A DNA stretch of 64,000 nucleotides from Desulfosudis oleivorans. Lineage in GTDB: Bacteria; Desulfobacterota; Desulfobacteria; Desulfobacterales; SURF-7. Positions 5,764 through 14,119 of this stretch are shown here, piece by piece. Both the position numbers and the translations under genes were made by a program. Below the pieces are notes generated by a model. That model ran no database searches, was not told the origin of the DNA, and worked only from the letters and a program-made list of their open reading frames with translations. The stretch spans positions 1 to 64,000 of the forward strand of contig DYJD01000020.1 in NCBI GenBank assembly GCA_020723325.1. The letters run 5' to 3'. The first letter of the stretch is position 1, and each line of letters begins with the position of its first letter.

Positions 5764-8415
5764 GTGGAAGTCATCACCCTGACCATCAACGGCAAAACCA
5801 TCAGTTGCGATCCGGGTGTCAGTGTGCTGGATGCTGCCGCCAAGAACGGTTTCAGCATCCCCACCCTTTGTCACCATCCGGATCTCAAGCCTTTCGGCGC
5901 CTGTCGCGTCTGCCTGGTGGAAGACGAAAAAACCGGTCGGCTTATGGCGGCTTGTGTAACTCCCGTGGCCCAGAACATGGCCGTCAGGACCCATACTCCC
6001 CGGATTCTTACCCATCGCCGCAACATTGCGGCCTTGATGCTGGCGGCCCATCCGGAGTCCTGCATTGTCTGCGACAAGGGCAACCGCTGCCGGCTGCGCC
6101 GGGTGGCGGCGGAGCTCGGGGTGGGAGAAATCCGGCTGGACCCCATGCCCAGCGACCAAACTCCGGACCAGCTCAATCCCTTCATCTACCGGGATCTTTC
6201 CAAATGTATCCTGTGCGGCAAATGCATCCGCGCCGACCACGAACTGGTGGTCACCGGCGCCATCGACTATTCCATGCGGGGCATCAAGGCTTATCCCGCC
6301 ACCCTCCAGGACAAACCCCTGGAGCAGTCCGGCTGCACCTTTTGCGGAACCTGTGTGGCCCTTTGTCCCACCGGCGCCTTGACCACCCGTTCCACATATG
6401 TGGGTGTGCCGGAGCGGGAAGTGGATACCGTCTGCGGATTTTGCGGAGTGGGCTGCCGGCTGCGGCTGGGGGCCGCAGACAGCCAGGTGGTGGAGGCCAA
6501 TCCGGCCATGGACGGCAAATCCGTCAACGGAGCCACACTGTGCATCAGAGGCCATTTCGGCCATGACTTTCTAAACAGTGTCAAACGCCTCACCCGGCCC
6601 ATGCTTCGCCAAAACGGAACCATGACACCGGTGACCTGGGATGAGGCCCTGCAGGAAACCGCCCGGCGCCTGCTGATGTTGAAGGAACAATACGGTCCCC
6701 AGAGTATCGCTTTCCTGGGCTCCTCCAAATGCACCAACGAGGAAAACTATCTGTTTCAAAAAATCGCCCGCAGTCTGCTGAAAACCAATAATATCGATAA
6801 CGGCGGCTATGCCCTGGGACGCGGTTTGCTGAGCTGCATTGAAAAACGCACCGACGGCAGCGGGCGCTTCCACTTTTTTGCCGGGTCCCTGGCCGGCCTG
6901 GAAAAATGCGACGCCATCCTGGTGATCGGCGCAGATCCCACCCATTCCATGCCGGTGGCCGGATACTACCTCAAACGCGGCGCCGTTAAAGGCATCCCCC
7001 TGATTGTCGTGGATCCGCGCAGAACCGAGCTTGCCAAATACAGTGCCCTTTGGCTGCCGGTCCAGCCCGGAGCCGACACGGATCTGGTCAACGCCGTGGC
7101 TGCTTTAATCCTGGCCCGCAAAAGCCACGATGCCTCCTTTGTGGAGCGCTTCACCGCCGGTTTCCGGGAATATGCCGCAAGCCTGCGCGCCCTGGACTTT
7201 GAGCAAATCAAAAAAAGCACCGGCCTGGAAAAAACCGCCCTGGAAAAAGCCGCTACCCTGCTAAGTCATAAGAAAATCGCCTTTGTGCTTGGCGACGGCA
7301 TCCTGAAACAGCGCTCCGGTCTCGAAGCCGTGGAAGCCTTGCTCAATCTGGCCATGCTTACCGGCAGTATCGCCCATAAAGGCGCCGGCTTCTATATTCC
7401 GGCCAAGGAAAACAATCTGGTGGGAGCCTGGGACATGGGCAGCGTGCCCACCACTCTGCCCGGCAGAAGAGCCGTGACCGACCCGGAAGCCCGCGGGGAA
7501 TGGGAAAAGATCTGGCAGACCGCTCTGCCCACTGAGCCCGGCCTGGATTTGGTTCAAATAATCCAGGCGGCTGAAGCCGGACGCCTGAAGGGCATCTTCA
7601 TCATGGGTGAGAACCCCTTGCGCAGCCTGCCCCAACCGGAACGTGTAAAAGCCGCCTTTGCCAAGCTCGAACTCCTGGTCACCCAGGATATCCTGTTTAC
7701 CGAAACCGTTGAAGCCGCCCATATCGTATTGCCCGGCGCCGCCTTTTCAGAAAAGGAGGGGGCCTTTATCAACATGGAGGGCCGCCTCCAGCAACTGGCG
7801 GCCGTGGTGCCGCCGCCCGGCCAGGCCAAAGCGGATCTTGAAATTCTACTTGCCCTTGCGCGGTATTTGGAAGACGGCAATGGACCGGCTTCCCTGGCCC
7901 AAGTGCGGGCTGAAATCGGCCAGGTGCTGCCGCTCTATTCCCCAAGCGCGCGCAGCCGCCATTTGGTCTGGATTCAAAAAAAAGAAGGCCGGGAAGCAGC
8001 CATACCCTTTTCACCTGTTAAAAGCGCGGCCCCGGATCAGGTTGAAACCGGCCGGCCGTATATGGCCGTCTTGGGCTCCCGGCGCCATCAACTGGGCTCT
8101 GGAACCCGCACCGGTCTTTCGGCACGCATTGCCGCCTTCAGCACACAAGGCGGTATCGCCGTGGCTGCGGCGGACGCATTGAAATGGGGGGTCGCGGATG
8201 GGCAAATGATCCGGCTGACCTCAGCCAACGGAATAATGAACGGCCGGGTCCGGATTGATGCCAAAGTCCGGCCCGGCTTCATCTTTGTACCCCATGGGGA
8301 GGATTCCAACCAAGCCCGTTGTTTGCTTGGGCTGACAGCCCTGATGGACTCGGCTTCGCCCGGCTGGAATACCTGTCCGGTCAGCATTGAAAAAATTGAA
8401 GGGGGCTTGCCATGA
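5764..8415 (+). CDS. NuoG/FdhA-like Fe-S molybdopterin-fold subunit lacking the Sec/Cys ligand
   Basis: 883 aa. GTG start at 5764 after AAAGGAGG; an upstream in-frame GTG at 5740 lacks a site. Ligand sets in order: [2Fe-2S] C36/C47/C50/C64; His-Cys3 cluster H96/C100/C103/C109; two ferredoxin-type clusters (C148, C151, C154 and C191, C194, C197, C201); [4Fe-4S] of the molybdopterin domain C224/C227/C231/C260; then the bis-MGD fold and a C-terminal dinucleotide-binding barrel. Two oddities: the fourth Cys of the first ferredoxin motif is Asp158, and where formate dehydrogenases have Sec/Cys-His after NNxD, this protein has Leu351-Gly352. Formate oxidation by the usual mechanism is therefore unlikely. 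It opens an operon with NuoE, NuoF-GltD, MetV and MetF and is probably their electron-wiring subunit. Confidence 0.85.
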   Translation: MEVITLTINGKTISCDPGVSVLDAAAKNGFSIPTLCHHPDLKPFGACRVCLVEDEKTGRLMAACVTPVAQNMAVRTHTPRILTHRRNIAALMLAAHPESCIVCDKGNRCRLRRVAAELGVGEIRLDPMPSDQTPDQLNPFIYRDLSKCILCGKCIRADHELVVTGAIDYSMRGIKAYPATLQDKPLEQSGCTFCGTCVALCPTGALTTRSTYVGVPEREVDTVCGFCGVGCRLRLGAADSQVVEANPAMDGKSVNGATLCIRGHFGHDFLNSVKRLTRPMLRQNGTMTPVTWDEALQETARRLLMLKEQYGPQSIAFLGSSKCTNEENYLFQKIARSLLKTNNIDNGGYALGRGLLSCIEKRTDGSGRFHFFAGSLAGLEKCDAILVIGADPTHSMPVAGYYLKRGAVKGIPLIVVDPRRTELAKYSALWLPVQPGADTDLVNAVAALILARKSHDASFVERFTAGFREYAASLRALDFEQIKKSTGLEKTALEKAATLLSHKKIAFVLGDGILKQRSGLEAVEALLNLAMLTGSIAHKGAGFYIPAKENNLVGAWDMGSVPTTLPGRRAVTDPEARGEWEKIWQTALPTEPGLDLVQIIQAAEAGRLKGIFIMGENPLRSLPQPERVKAAFAKLELLVTQDILFTETVEAAHIVLPGAAFSEKEGAFINMEGRLQQLAAVVPPPGQAKADLEILLALARYLEDGNGPASLAQVRAEIGQVLPLYSPSARSRHLVWIQKKEGREAAIPFSPVKSAAPDQVETGRPYMAVLGSRRHQLGSGTRTGLSARIAAFSTQGGIAVAAADALKWGVADGQMIRLTSANGIMNGRVRIDAKVRPGFIFVPHGEDSNQARCLLGLTALMDSASPGWNTCPVSIEKIEGGLP

Positions 8416-8900
8416 AACCGCCTGAAATCGACTGGCAGAAACTGAATGCACTCATCGAATCCCATAAAACCGAGCAATGGGGCTTGATCCCTTTGTTGCA
8501 GGAGATTCAAAAAGCCTTCGGCTTCATCCCACCTGAATCCGTTGAGCCCATTGCCGAAGCCCTGGGCCTGTTTCCAGCCCAGGTCCAGGGGGTGATCACT
8601 TTTTACGCGGGTTTTTCCATGGTCCCCCGGGGCAAATACGTGCTGCGGGTTTGTTGCGGCACCGCCTGCCATGTCAAAGGCGGCCGCAGCATTCTGCGTT
8701 TGGTGCAGCAGGATCTGAAACTCAAGGAAGGTGAAACCTCGCCGGATTACAAGTTCTCCCTGGAGTCGGCGGCCTGTCTGGGGGCCTGCGCCCTGGCACC
8801 CACCATGATGGTGAACCGGGATTATTTCGGCAAGCTCTCACCGCCCAAGGTGGCGAGTATTTTAAACTACTTTGGCAAGGAAGGCCGGGAAGAGGGCTGA
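8412..8900 (+). CDS. NuoE-like [2Fe-2S] subunit (24-kDa type)
   Basis: 162 aa, start overlapping the previous stop by ATGA, so translation is coupled. The N-terminal helical bundle (LIPLLQEIQKAFGFIPPESVEPIAEALG) and thioredoxin-fold C-half are typical of NuoE/HylC/HydC proteins. Cluster ligands are visible in CCGTACHVKGG and CLGAC. In related complexes it relays electrons between the NuoF flavin and the next Fe-S subunit. It lies between the Fdh-like and NuoF-like genes as in HylABC and NADH-linked formate dehydrogenase operons, and is expected in the cytoplasm. Confidence 0.9.
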   Translation: MKPPEIDWQKLNALIESHKTEQWGLIPLLQEIQKAFGFIPPESVEPIAEALGLFPAQVQGVITFYAGFSMVPRGKYVLRVCCGTACHVKGGRSILRLVQQDLKLKEGETSPDYKFSLESAACLGACALAPTMMVNRDYFGKLSPPKVASILNYFGKEGREEG

Positions 8901-8908
8901 ATGGGAGT

Positions 8909-8944
8909 CGAAAATTTGAGATTTGAAATTTGAGATTTGAGATG
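8909..8944. repeat. Tandem TTTGAGA-rich spacer repeat
   Basis: The spacer between the NuoE and NuoF-like genes is a run of TTTGAGAT / TTTGAAAT units. The same motif in the opposite orientation occurs at 47172-47206 and a related ATTTCAAATTT stretch at 17905-17925, so it is a dispersed short repeat rather than a gene-specific signal. Confidence 0.5.
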
Positions 8945-8981
8945 CTGCTGGATGCAAGATACGGCTAAAAGGAGGATCGGT

Positions 8982-11900
8982 GTGAAACAGATACATGCTC
9001 CCGAAGATCTGGCCGCCTTGGCCCAGGCTGTCAAGGAAAGGAAGGCGACGGATAAACGCGTCGTGAAGGTCTGCTGCACCACCGGCTGCCGGGCCGGCGG
9101 GTCCCTCAAAATCATCCACGCCATGGAACAGGAACTTGCAGCCCAGGGGCTTTCGGATCAAATCGTGATCAAAAAAACCGGCTGCCGTGGTTTTTGTGAA
9201 AAAGGGCCGGTGATGAACATCGAGCCGGACGATATCTTCTACAACCAGGTGGATCCCCGGGACGTTCCGGATATCGTGGGCCTGACCGTGAAACATGGTG
9301 AAAAAGTGGAGCGGCTGCTCTACACGGATCCGGACACCCATGCCAAAATCCAGCGGGAAAAAGACATTCCTTTTTTTAGCAAGCAGGTGCGCCGGGTCCT
9401 GGCCAACTGTGGCCAGATCGACCCCACCGACATCGAGGACTACATCGCCGCCGGCGGGTACCAGGCCCTGGTCAAGGCCCTGACCCGCATGCAGCCCGAT
9501 GAAATCATCGAAGAAGTCATCGCCGCCAAACTGCGCGGCCGAGGCGGGGCCGGTTTCCCCACCGGCTCCAAATGGAAATTCGCGCGCCAGGCCGAAGGAA
9601 CCCCCAAGTACATCATCTGCAATGCCGACGAAGGCGACCCGGGCGCCTTCATGGACCGGGCCGTGCTGGAAGGCGATCCCCATGCCGTACTGGAGGGCAT
9701 GCTCATCGGCGCCTATGCCATCGGCGCGGAATACGGCTATGTGTATGTGCGCGAGGAATACCCCATTGCCATCGAGCATCTCACCATTGCCATTGAACAG
9801 ATGCAAGCCCTGGGACTGTTGGGCGACAATATCCTGGGCAGCGGCTTCCGCTTTCATCTGGCCTTGAAAAAAGGGGCCGGCGCCTTTGTCTGCGGTGAGG
9901 AAACCGCCCTGATGGCCTCCATTGAAGGCAAACGCGGCATGCCCCGGGCCCGGCCGCCCTTCCCGGCCCAGGCCGGCCTCAACGGCAAGCCCTCCAATAT
10001 CAACAATGTGGAAACCTGGGCCAATGTGCCCCTGATCATCAACCACGGGGCCGCCTGGTACAGCGAGGTGGGCACGGAAAAAAGCAAGGGCACCAAGATC
10101 TTCTCCCTGGTGGGCAAGGTCAACAACACCGGCCTGGTGGAAGTGCCCATGGGGGTCAGCATCCGCGAAGTGGTCTTCGACATCGGCGGCGGCATACCCA
10201 AAGGCCGCAAGTTCAAGGCCGTGCAGATGGGCGGGCCTTCCGGGGGCTGCGTGCCCGCCAACTACCTCAACATTCCCATTGACTACGACACCCTCCAGCG
10301 CATCGGCGCCATCATGGGCTCCGGCGGCATGGTGGTGATGGATGAAAACAACTGCATGGTGGAAATCGCCCGCTTTTTCCTGGAATTCACCCAGTCCGAA
10401 TCCTGCGGCAAATGCGCGCCCTGCCGCCTGGGCACCACCCAACTTCTTTCCATCCTGACCCGCATCACCCGGGGCCAGGGCACCCCCAAGGATTTGGAAC
10501 GCATCCGGGAAATCGGCGCCACCATCACGGAAACTTCCCTGTGCGGCCTGGGCCAGACCTGCGCCAAGCCGGCCATCTCCACCCTCCAGTATTTTGCCAG
10601 GGAGTACGAGGATCATATCAAGGAGCACCGCTGCACCGGCGCCGTCTGCGATGCCATGGTCATTTCCGCCTGCCAGCATGCTTGCCCGGCGGGCATCGAC
10701 GTGCCCAATTATGTGGCCGCCGTGGCCCACGGTCAGTATCAACAGGCCGTGGACATCATCCGGGAACGCAACCCCTTCCCGGCGGTGTGCGGCCGGATCT
10801 GCATCCATCCCTGCGAAACCAAATGCCGCCGGGGTGAGCTGGATGATCCGGTGGCCATCCGCTCCCTCAAGCGTTATGCAGCGGATTGGTATTTTGAAAA
10901 TATCGGGCCGGAACGGGAACCCTTCCCCGTCACCCGCAAACAGACCGTGGCTATCGTAGGCGCCGGTCCGGCCGGCCTCACCTGCGCGTATTACCTGGCC
11001 AAGAGCGGCTATAAGGTCACGGTGTTCGAATCCCAGGACCGAGGCGGCGGCATGCTGGGCATTGCCCTGCCGGAATTCCGGCTGCCCCGGGAGATCATCG
11101 AAAAGGAAATCGCCTATATTGAAAACTGCGGGGTGGCGATCCACTACAACGCACCCATCGACGCCAAGCACACGGTGAACGATCTGATGGCCGAAGGCTA
11201 CGGCGCGGTCTTCATCGCCGCCGGGGCCCAGGCCAGCATGCGCATGGGTATTGCCGGCGAAGGCGAAGACATTGAAGGATTGTATTACGGCCTTCAATTC
11301 CTCACCGATGTGCGCACGGGCGGAAATGTACCCTTGTACGGAAAAGTGCTGGTCATCGGCGGCGGTAACGTAGCCCTGGATGCGGCCCGCACGGCCCTAC
11401 GCATGGGCGCCAAGGAAGTCGCAATCTACTACCGCAGAACCATTCAGGAAATGCCGGCCTGGATCAAGGATATTGAGGAGGCCGAGGAAGAAGGCATCCA
11501 CATTCATCCCATGTGGGCGCCCAAAGCTGTTCTGCAAAAAGACGGCCGGGTAATCGGCATGGAATTCGCCCGCTCCAAGACCGCCTATGACGCCGACGGC
11601 AGGTCGCGCCTGAGCGTGGATGAGGACAACCGCATCAGCGTTGAGGCCGGCGCGGTGATCATCGCCATCGGCCAGGCTCCGGATATTTCCTTCCTTTCCA
11701 AGGACAGTCAGATCGAGCGTTCTCTTTGGGGCAGTCTGGAAGTGGATGCCAACCGCTTGTCCACCAATGTGCCGGGCATTTTTGCCGGCGGCGATTTCAC
11801 CACCGGCCCCAGCACGGTCATTGCCGCCATTGCTTCCGGCCGTCGGGCGGCCATTGCTGTGCATAGATACCTGAGCGGCGACACCGGCCGCATCACCATC

Positions 11901-12113
11901 ATTGATGAAAAAACCCGCACACCCGTGGACGCGGGCCTGGCCCTGGAAGAAGAATCCGCCGCGGAAAAACCCCGGGTGCGGGTGTCCCTGGAAAAGCCGG
12001 AAGACCGTGTAAGGGACTTTCGCGAAGTGGAAAAAGGCTTCAGCAGCGCGGATGAGGCCTGCCGGGAAGCCTATCGCTGCCTGCGGTGCGACCTGGAAAA
12101 AGAGAGGAGATAG
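8982..12113 (+). CDS. NuoF-GltD fusion: NAD(P)H-binding FMN/FAD/Fe-S flavoprotein
   Basis: 1043 aa, GTG start after AAAAGGAGG. Residues 25-105 form a thioredoxin-like [2Fe-2S] domain (C31/C32, C36, C68, C72). Residues 130-545 are a full NuoF: FMN/NADH site GRGGAGFPTG (186-195), CNADEGDPG (213-221), SLBB region, and [4Fe-4S] ligands C475/C478/C481 with C521. Residues 550-1035 are a GltD/NfnB-like module: two Fe-S clusters (C564, C568; C603, C607, C611, C615), FAD site [14 protein letters not shown] (659-672), and pyridine-nucleotide site VIGGGNVALDAARTALRMGA (791-810). A last CxxC sits at 1033-1036. NuoF and GltD are normally separate chains; joining them gives two flavins and two nucleotide sites in one polypeptide, as electron bifurcation or NADH/NADPH exchange would need. 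The following MetV and MetF point to methylene-THF reduction as the terminal reaction. Confidence 0.88.
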   Translation: MKQIHAPEDLAALAQAVKERKATDKRVVKVCCTTGCRAGGSLKIIHAMEQELAAQGLSDQIVIKKTGCRGFCEKGPVMNIEPDDIFYNQVDPRDVPDIVGLTVKHGEKVERLLYTDPDTHAKIQREKDIPFFSKQVRRVLANCGQIDPTDIEDYIAAGGYQALVKALTRMQPDEIIEEVIAAKLRGRGGAGFPTGSKWKFARQAEGTPKYIICNADEGDPGAFMDRAVLEGDPHAVLEGMLIGAYAIGAEYGYVYVREEYPIAIEHLTIAIEQMQALGLLGDNILGSGFRFHLALKKGAGAFVCGEETALMASIEGKRGMPRARPPFPAQAGLNGKPSNINNVETWANVPLIINHGAAWYSEVGTEKSKGTKIFSLVGKVNNTGLVEVPMGVSIREVVFDIGGGIPKGRKFKAVQMGGPSGGCVPANYLNIPIDYDTLQRIGAIMGSGGMVVMDENNCMVEIARFFLEFTQSESCGKCAPCRLGTTQLLSILTRITRGQGTPKDLERIREIGATITETSLCGLGQTCAKPAISTLQYFAREYEDHIKEHRCTGAVCDAMVISACQHACPAGIDVPNYVAAVAHGQYQQAVDIIRERNPFPAVCGRICIHPCETKCRRGELDDPVAIRSLKRYAADWYFENIGPEREPFPVTRKQTVAIVGAGPAGLTCAYYLAKSGYKVTVFESQDRGGGMLGIALPEFRLPREIIEKEIAYIENCGVAIHYNAPIDAKHTVNDLMAEGYGAVFIAAGAQASMRMGIAGEGEDIEGLYYGLQFLTDVRTGGNVPLYGKVLVIGGGNVALDAARTALRMGAKEVAIYYRRTIQEMPAWIKDIEEAEEEGIHIHPMWAPKAVLQKDGRVIGMEFARSKTAYDADGRSRLSVDEDNRISVEAGAVIIAIGQAPDISFLSKDSQIERSLWGSLEVDANRLSTNVPGIFAGGDFTTGPSTVIAAIASGRRAAIAVHRYLSGDTGRITIIDEKTRTPVDAGLALEEESAAEKPRVRVSLEKPEDRVRDFREVEKGFSSADEACREAYRCLRCDLEKERR

Positions 12114-12117
12114 CATC

Positions 12118-12774
12118 ATGATTCGATCCATCACCCAGCCCAAGCCGGAAGAAGAATTGAACCGGCTCCTGTCGGACTTCAACCGCATTTTCATCATCGG
12201 TTGCGGCACCTGCGCCACCCTCACCCGCACCGGCGGCCTGGAACAGGTGGCGGCCATGAAGGAGCGCCTGTCCCAGGCCGGGAAAATGGTCACGGGTCAG
12301 ACCGTGGTACCCGTGGCCTGCGACAACCTGACCCTGGAAATGATGAAGGAATACGATGCCGGCATCCAGCAAGCCGCGGCCCTGCTGGTAATGAGTTGCG
12401 CCTTCGGGGTCCAGACCCTGGCCCGCCAGATTCCCAAGAACGTCATCCCGGCCCTGGACACCCTATTCATCGGCAAGGAGACCGGCGCCGGAAAGTTCCA
12501 GGAAATCTGCACCCAGTGCGGCACCTGCGTCATCGGCGAAACCGGCGGAATCTGCCCGGTGACTTCCTGTCACAAAGGCTTGGTGAACGGCCCCTGCGGC
12601 GGCACCGACAAGGGCAAATGCGAAATCGACAAGAACAAGGACTGTGCCTGGACCTTGATCTACAACCGTTTGAAGGCCCTGGACCGGCTGGATGCCATGC
12701 GCAAACTGTTCGGGCCCCGGAATTATCTCGGTGAACCCAAACCCGGCAAGTTCGAGATCAAGGCCGAAGCCTGA
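12118..12774 (+). CDS. metV: MetV: Fe-S/zinc-finger partner of MetF
   Basis: 218 aa; ATG at 12118 after AGAGAGGAG. This is the MTHFR C-terminal family (PF12225). The N-terminal half is a Rossmann-like domain (FIIGCGTCATLTRTGG). The C-terminal half holds a cysteine block (CTQCGTC, GGICPVTSC, LVNGPCGG, GKCEID, CAW) that in acetogen MetV binds Fe-S clusters. MetV pairs with MetF in the reductase that lacks its own NADH site and receives electrons from a partner. Its position between the NuoF-GltD fusion and metF makes it the likely electron bridge between them. Confidence 0.92.
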   Translation: MIRSITQPKPEEELNRLLSDFNRIFIIGCGTCATLTRTGGLEQVAAMKERLSQAGKMVTGQTVVPVACDNLTLEMMKEYDAGIQQAAALLVMSCAFGVQTLARQIPKNVIPALDTLFIGKETGAGKFQEICTQCGTCVIGETGGICPVTSCHKGLVNGPCGGTDKGKCEIDKNKDCAWTLIYNRLKALDRLDAMRKLFGPRNYLGEPKPGKFEIKAEA

Positions 12775-12815
12775 CGATCATCAACCCAACCGTTTCAGAA
12801 AAGGATGGATGAGCC

Positions 12816-13718
12816 ATGGTTTCTGAATTCAAAAAAGCACTCGTTTCCGGCAAATTCGTGGTTACCTGCGAACTGGCTCCGCCCAAGGGCGCCCATGTGG
12901 ACAAGATGAGCCATCACATCGATTTGCTCAAAGATAAAGTGGATGCCATGAACCTGACCGATCACCAGAGTTCGGTCATGCGCTATCCTTCCCTGGGGGG
13001 CGCCATCCTGGTAAAGGAAAAGGGCGGGGAACCCATTCTGCAGATGACCTGCCGGGACCGCAACCGCCTGGCCCTCCAGGCCGACCTGCTCTTTGCCTGG
13101 AGCCGGGGAGTGCGCAACGTGCTCTGCCTCACCGGCGACTCGGTCATGCTCGGAGACCACAAGCAGGCCAAGCCGGTCTTTGACCTGGATTCCAGCCAGC
13201 TCGTGGCCGCCATCCGCACCCTGGAAAAAGGCAAGGATCTGGGCGGCAATGACCTGGACGGCCAGGTCAACTACTGCGCCGGCGCCATCGTCACCCCCGA
13301 AGCCGATCCCCTGGAGCCCCAGCTCATCAAGTTTGAAAAAAAGATCGAGGCCGGCGCCGAATTCATCCAGACCCAGGCGGTCTATGATCTGGACAAGCTC
13401 AAATCCTTCATGGACTATGCCCGCCAGTTCCCGGTGAAGATCCTGGCCGGCGTCATTCTGCTCACCTCCGCGCCCATGGCGCGTTTCATGAACAAAAACA
13501 TCGCCGGTGTGAATGTGCCCCAGAACCTCATCGACGAAATGGCTGCCGCGCCCAAGGGCGGGGCCCTGGCCAAGGGCATCGAGATCGCCGGCCGTATGAT
13601 CCGGCGCATTCACGAGGAAAAGATCTGCGACGGCGTGCACATCATGGCCATCGGCAAGGAGGAAACCGTGCCGGACATCATGGCCGCCGCGGGCGTGAGC
13701 CGGGCTATGCCGTCTTGA
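12816..13718 (+). CDS. metF: Methylenetetrahydrofolate reductase
   Basis: 300 aa, with an AAAGGATGG ribosome site. TIM-barrel flavoprotein that reduces 5,10-methylene-THF to 5-methyl-THF in the methyl branch of the Wood-Ljungdahl pathway. Visible family residues include the catalytic Glu in VTCELAPPKG, the folate/FAD loop LCLTGDS and FIQTQAVYDLD. It closes the operon that begins at 5764. With MetV beside it, it belongs to the MetVF type found in acetogens and sulfate reducers, which takes electrons from a partner rather than directly from NADH. Direction in vivo (CO2 fixation or acetyl-CoA oxidation) cannot be told from sequence. Confidence 0.95.
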   Translation: MVSEFKKALVSGKFVVTCELAPPKGAHVDKMSHHIDLLKDKVDAMNLTDHQSSVMRYPSLGGAILVKEKGGEPILQMTCRDRNRLALQADLLFAWSRGVRNVLCLTGDSVMLGDHKQAKPVFDLDSSQLVAAIRTLEKGKDLGGNDLDGQVNYCAGAIVTPEADPLEPQLIKFEKKIEAGAEFIQTQAVYDLDKLKSFMDYARQFPVKILAGVILLTSAPMARFMNKNIAGVNVPQNLIDEMAAAPKGGALAKGIEIAGRMIRRIHEEKICDGVHIMAIGKEETVPDIMAAAGVSRAMPS

Positions 13719-13754
13719 TTTCGATGGTTTAGTATTTTTAAATAATATTGTGGT

Positions 13755-13916
13755 TTAGTGATTGCCGGTATTCTCTATGAGAGCACCCAGTCGAGTCTCA
13801 ATAACTGTTCGATTGAGTTCTTCCAAACGCATTTGAGGGCGTTTGTAAATTGTTCTGCTTAGAACTCTCTTGATGTACTGGGTCGTTCCCGCTCGACTAT
13901 ATCGTCTATTTTTCAT
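13755..13916 (-). CDS. Possible 53-aa basic small protein
   Basis: ORF from ATG at 13916 to TAA at 13755. The product is rich in Arg/Lys (begins MKNRRYSRAGTT; later RVLSRTIYKRPQMRLEELNR) with an amphipathic-looking C-terminal helix. It lies 17 bases after the small zinc-ribbon gene and on the same strand, so the two could share the transcript of the AlbA-type regulator. The ribosome site is weak (GAAG). I recognise no family. Confidence 0.35.
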   Translation of the reverse strand: MKNRRYSRAGTTQYIKRVLSRTIYKRPQMRLEELNRTVIETRLGALIENTGNH

Positions 13917-13933
13917 CTTCTTTTTTGATAAAA

Positions 13934-14119
13934 TTAAAAAAAATCAGTGGGTTCAAACGTGCCGCCGCAACCACATTGTTTTAGCCCAATATCATCTTCC
14001 TTATAGCACTTATTGCAAACCTTGAATACATAGCTGTCTATAAGAGATCTTCCTCTTACGATCTGAAAAACAAGCGTAAATATCGAAAGTGATATGGCTG
14101 ATATGATAATCATTTTCAA
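13934..14119 (-). CDS. Small membrane-anchored zinc-ribbon protein
   Basis: 61 aa. Residues 3-20 form one hydrophobic segment (IIISAISLSIFTLVFQIV). The C-terminal half has CNKC and CGCGG spaced 15 residues apart, a compact zinc ribbon, followed by an acidic tail. The start overlaps the stop of the larger upstream gene by ATGA (14116-14119), so it is probably co-translated with it. Base composition is richer in A+T than the genes on either side. No family name can be given. Confidence 0.55.
   Translation of the reverse strand: MKMIIISAISLSIFTLVFQIVRGRSLIDSYVFKVCNKCYKEDDIGLKQCGCGGTFEPTDFF

Noticed and set aside
5635-6564. 309-codon minus-strand frame over the FDH-like gene
   Set aside because: Shadow of the real gene; its upstream end runs through the palindromic element.
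5764-8415. Selenocysteine in the FDH-like gene
   Set aside because: No in-frame TGA; the position is a plain Leu codon, so no Sec insertion.
8862-11297. 811-codon reading frame opposite the NuoF-GltD gene
   Set aside because: Composition mirrors the GC-rich codons of the true gene on the other strand; no ribosome site and no family resemblance.
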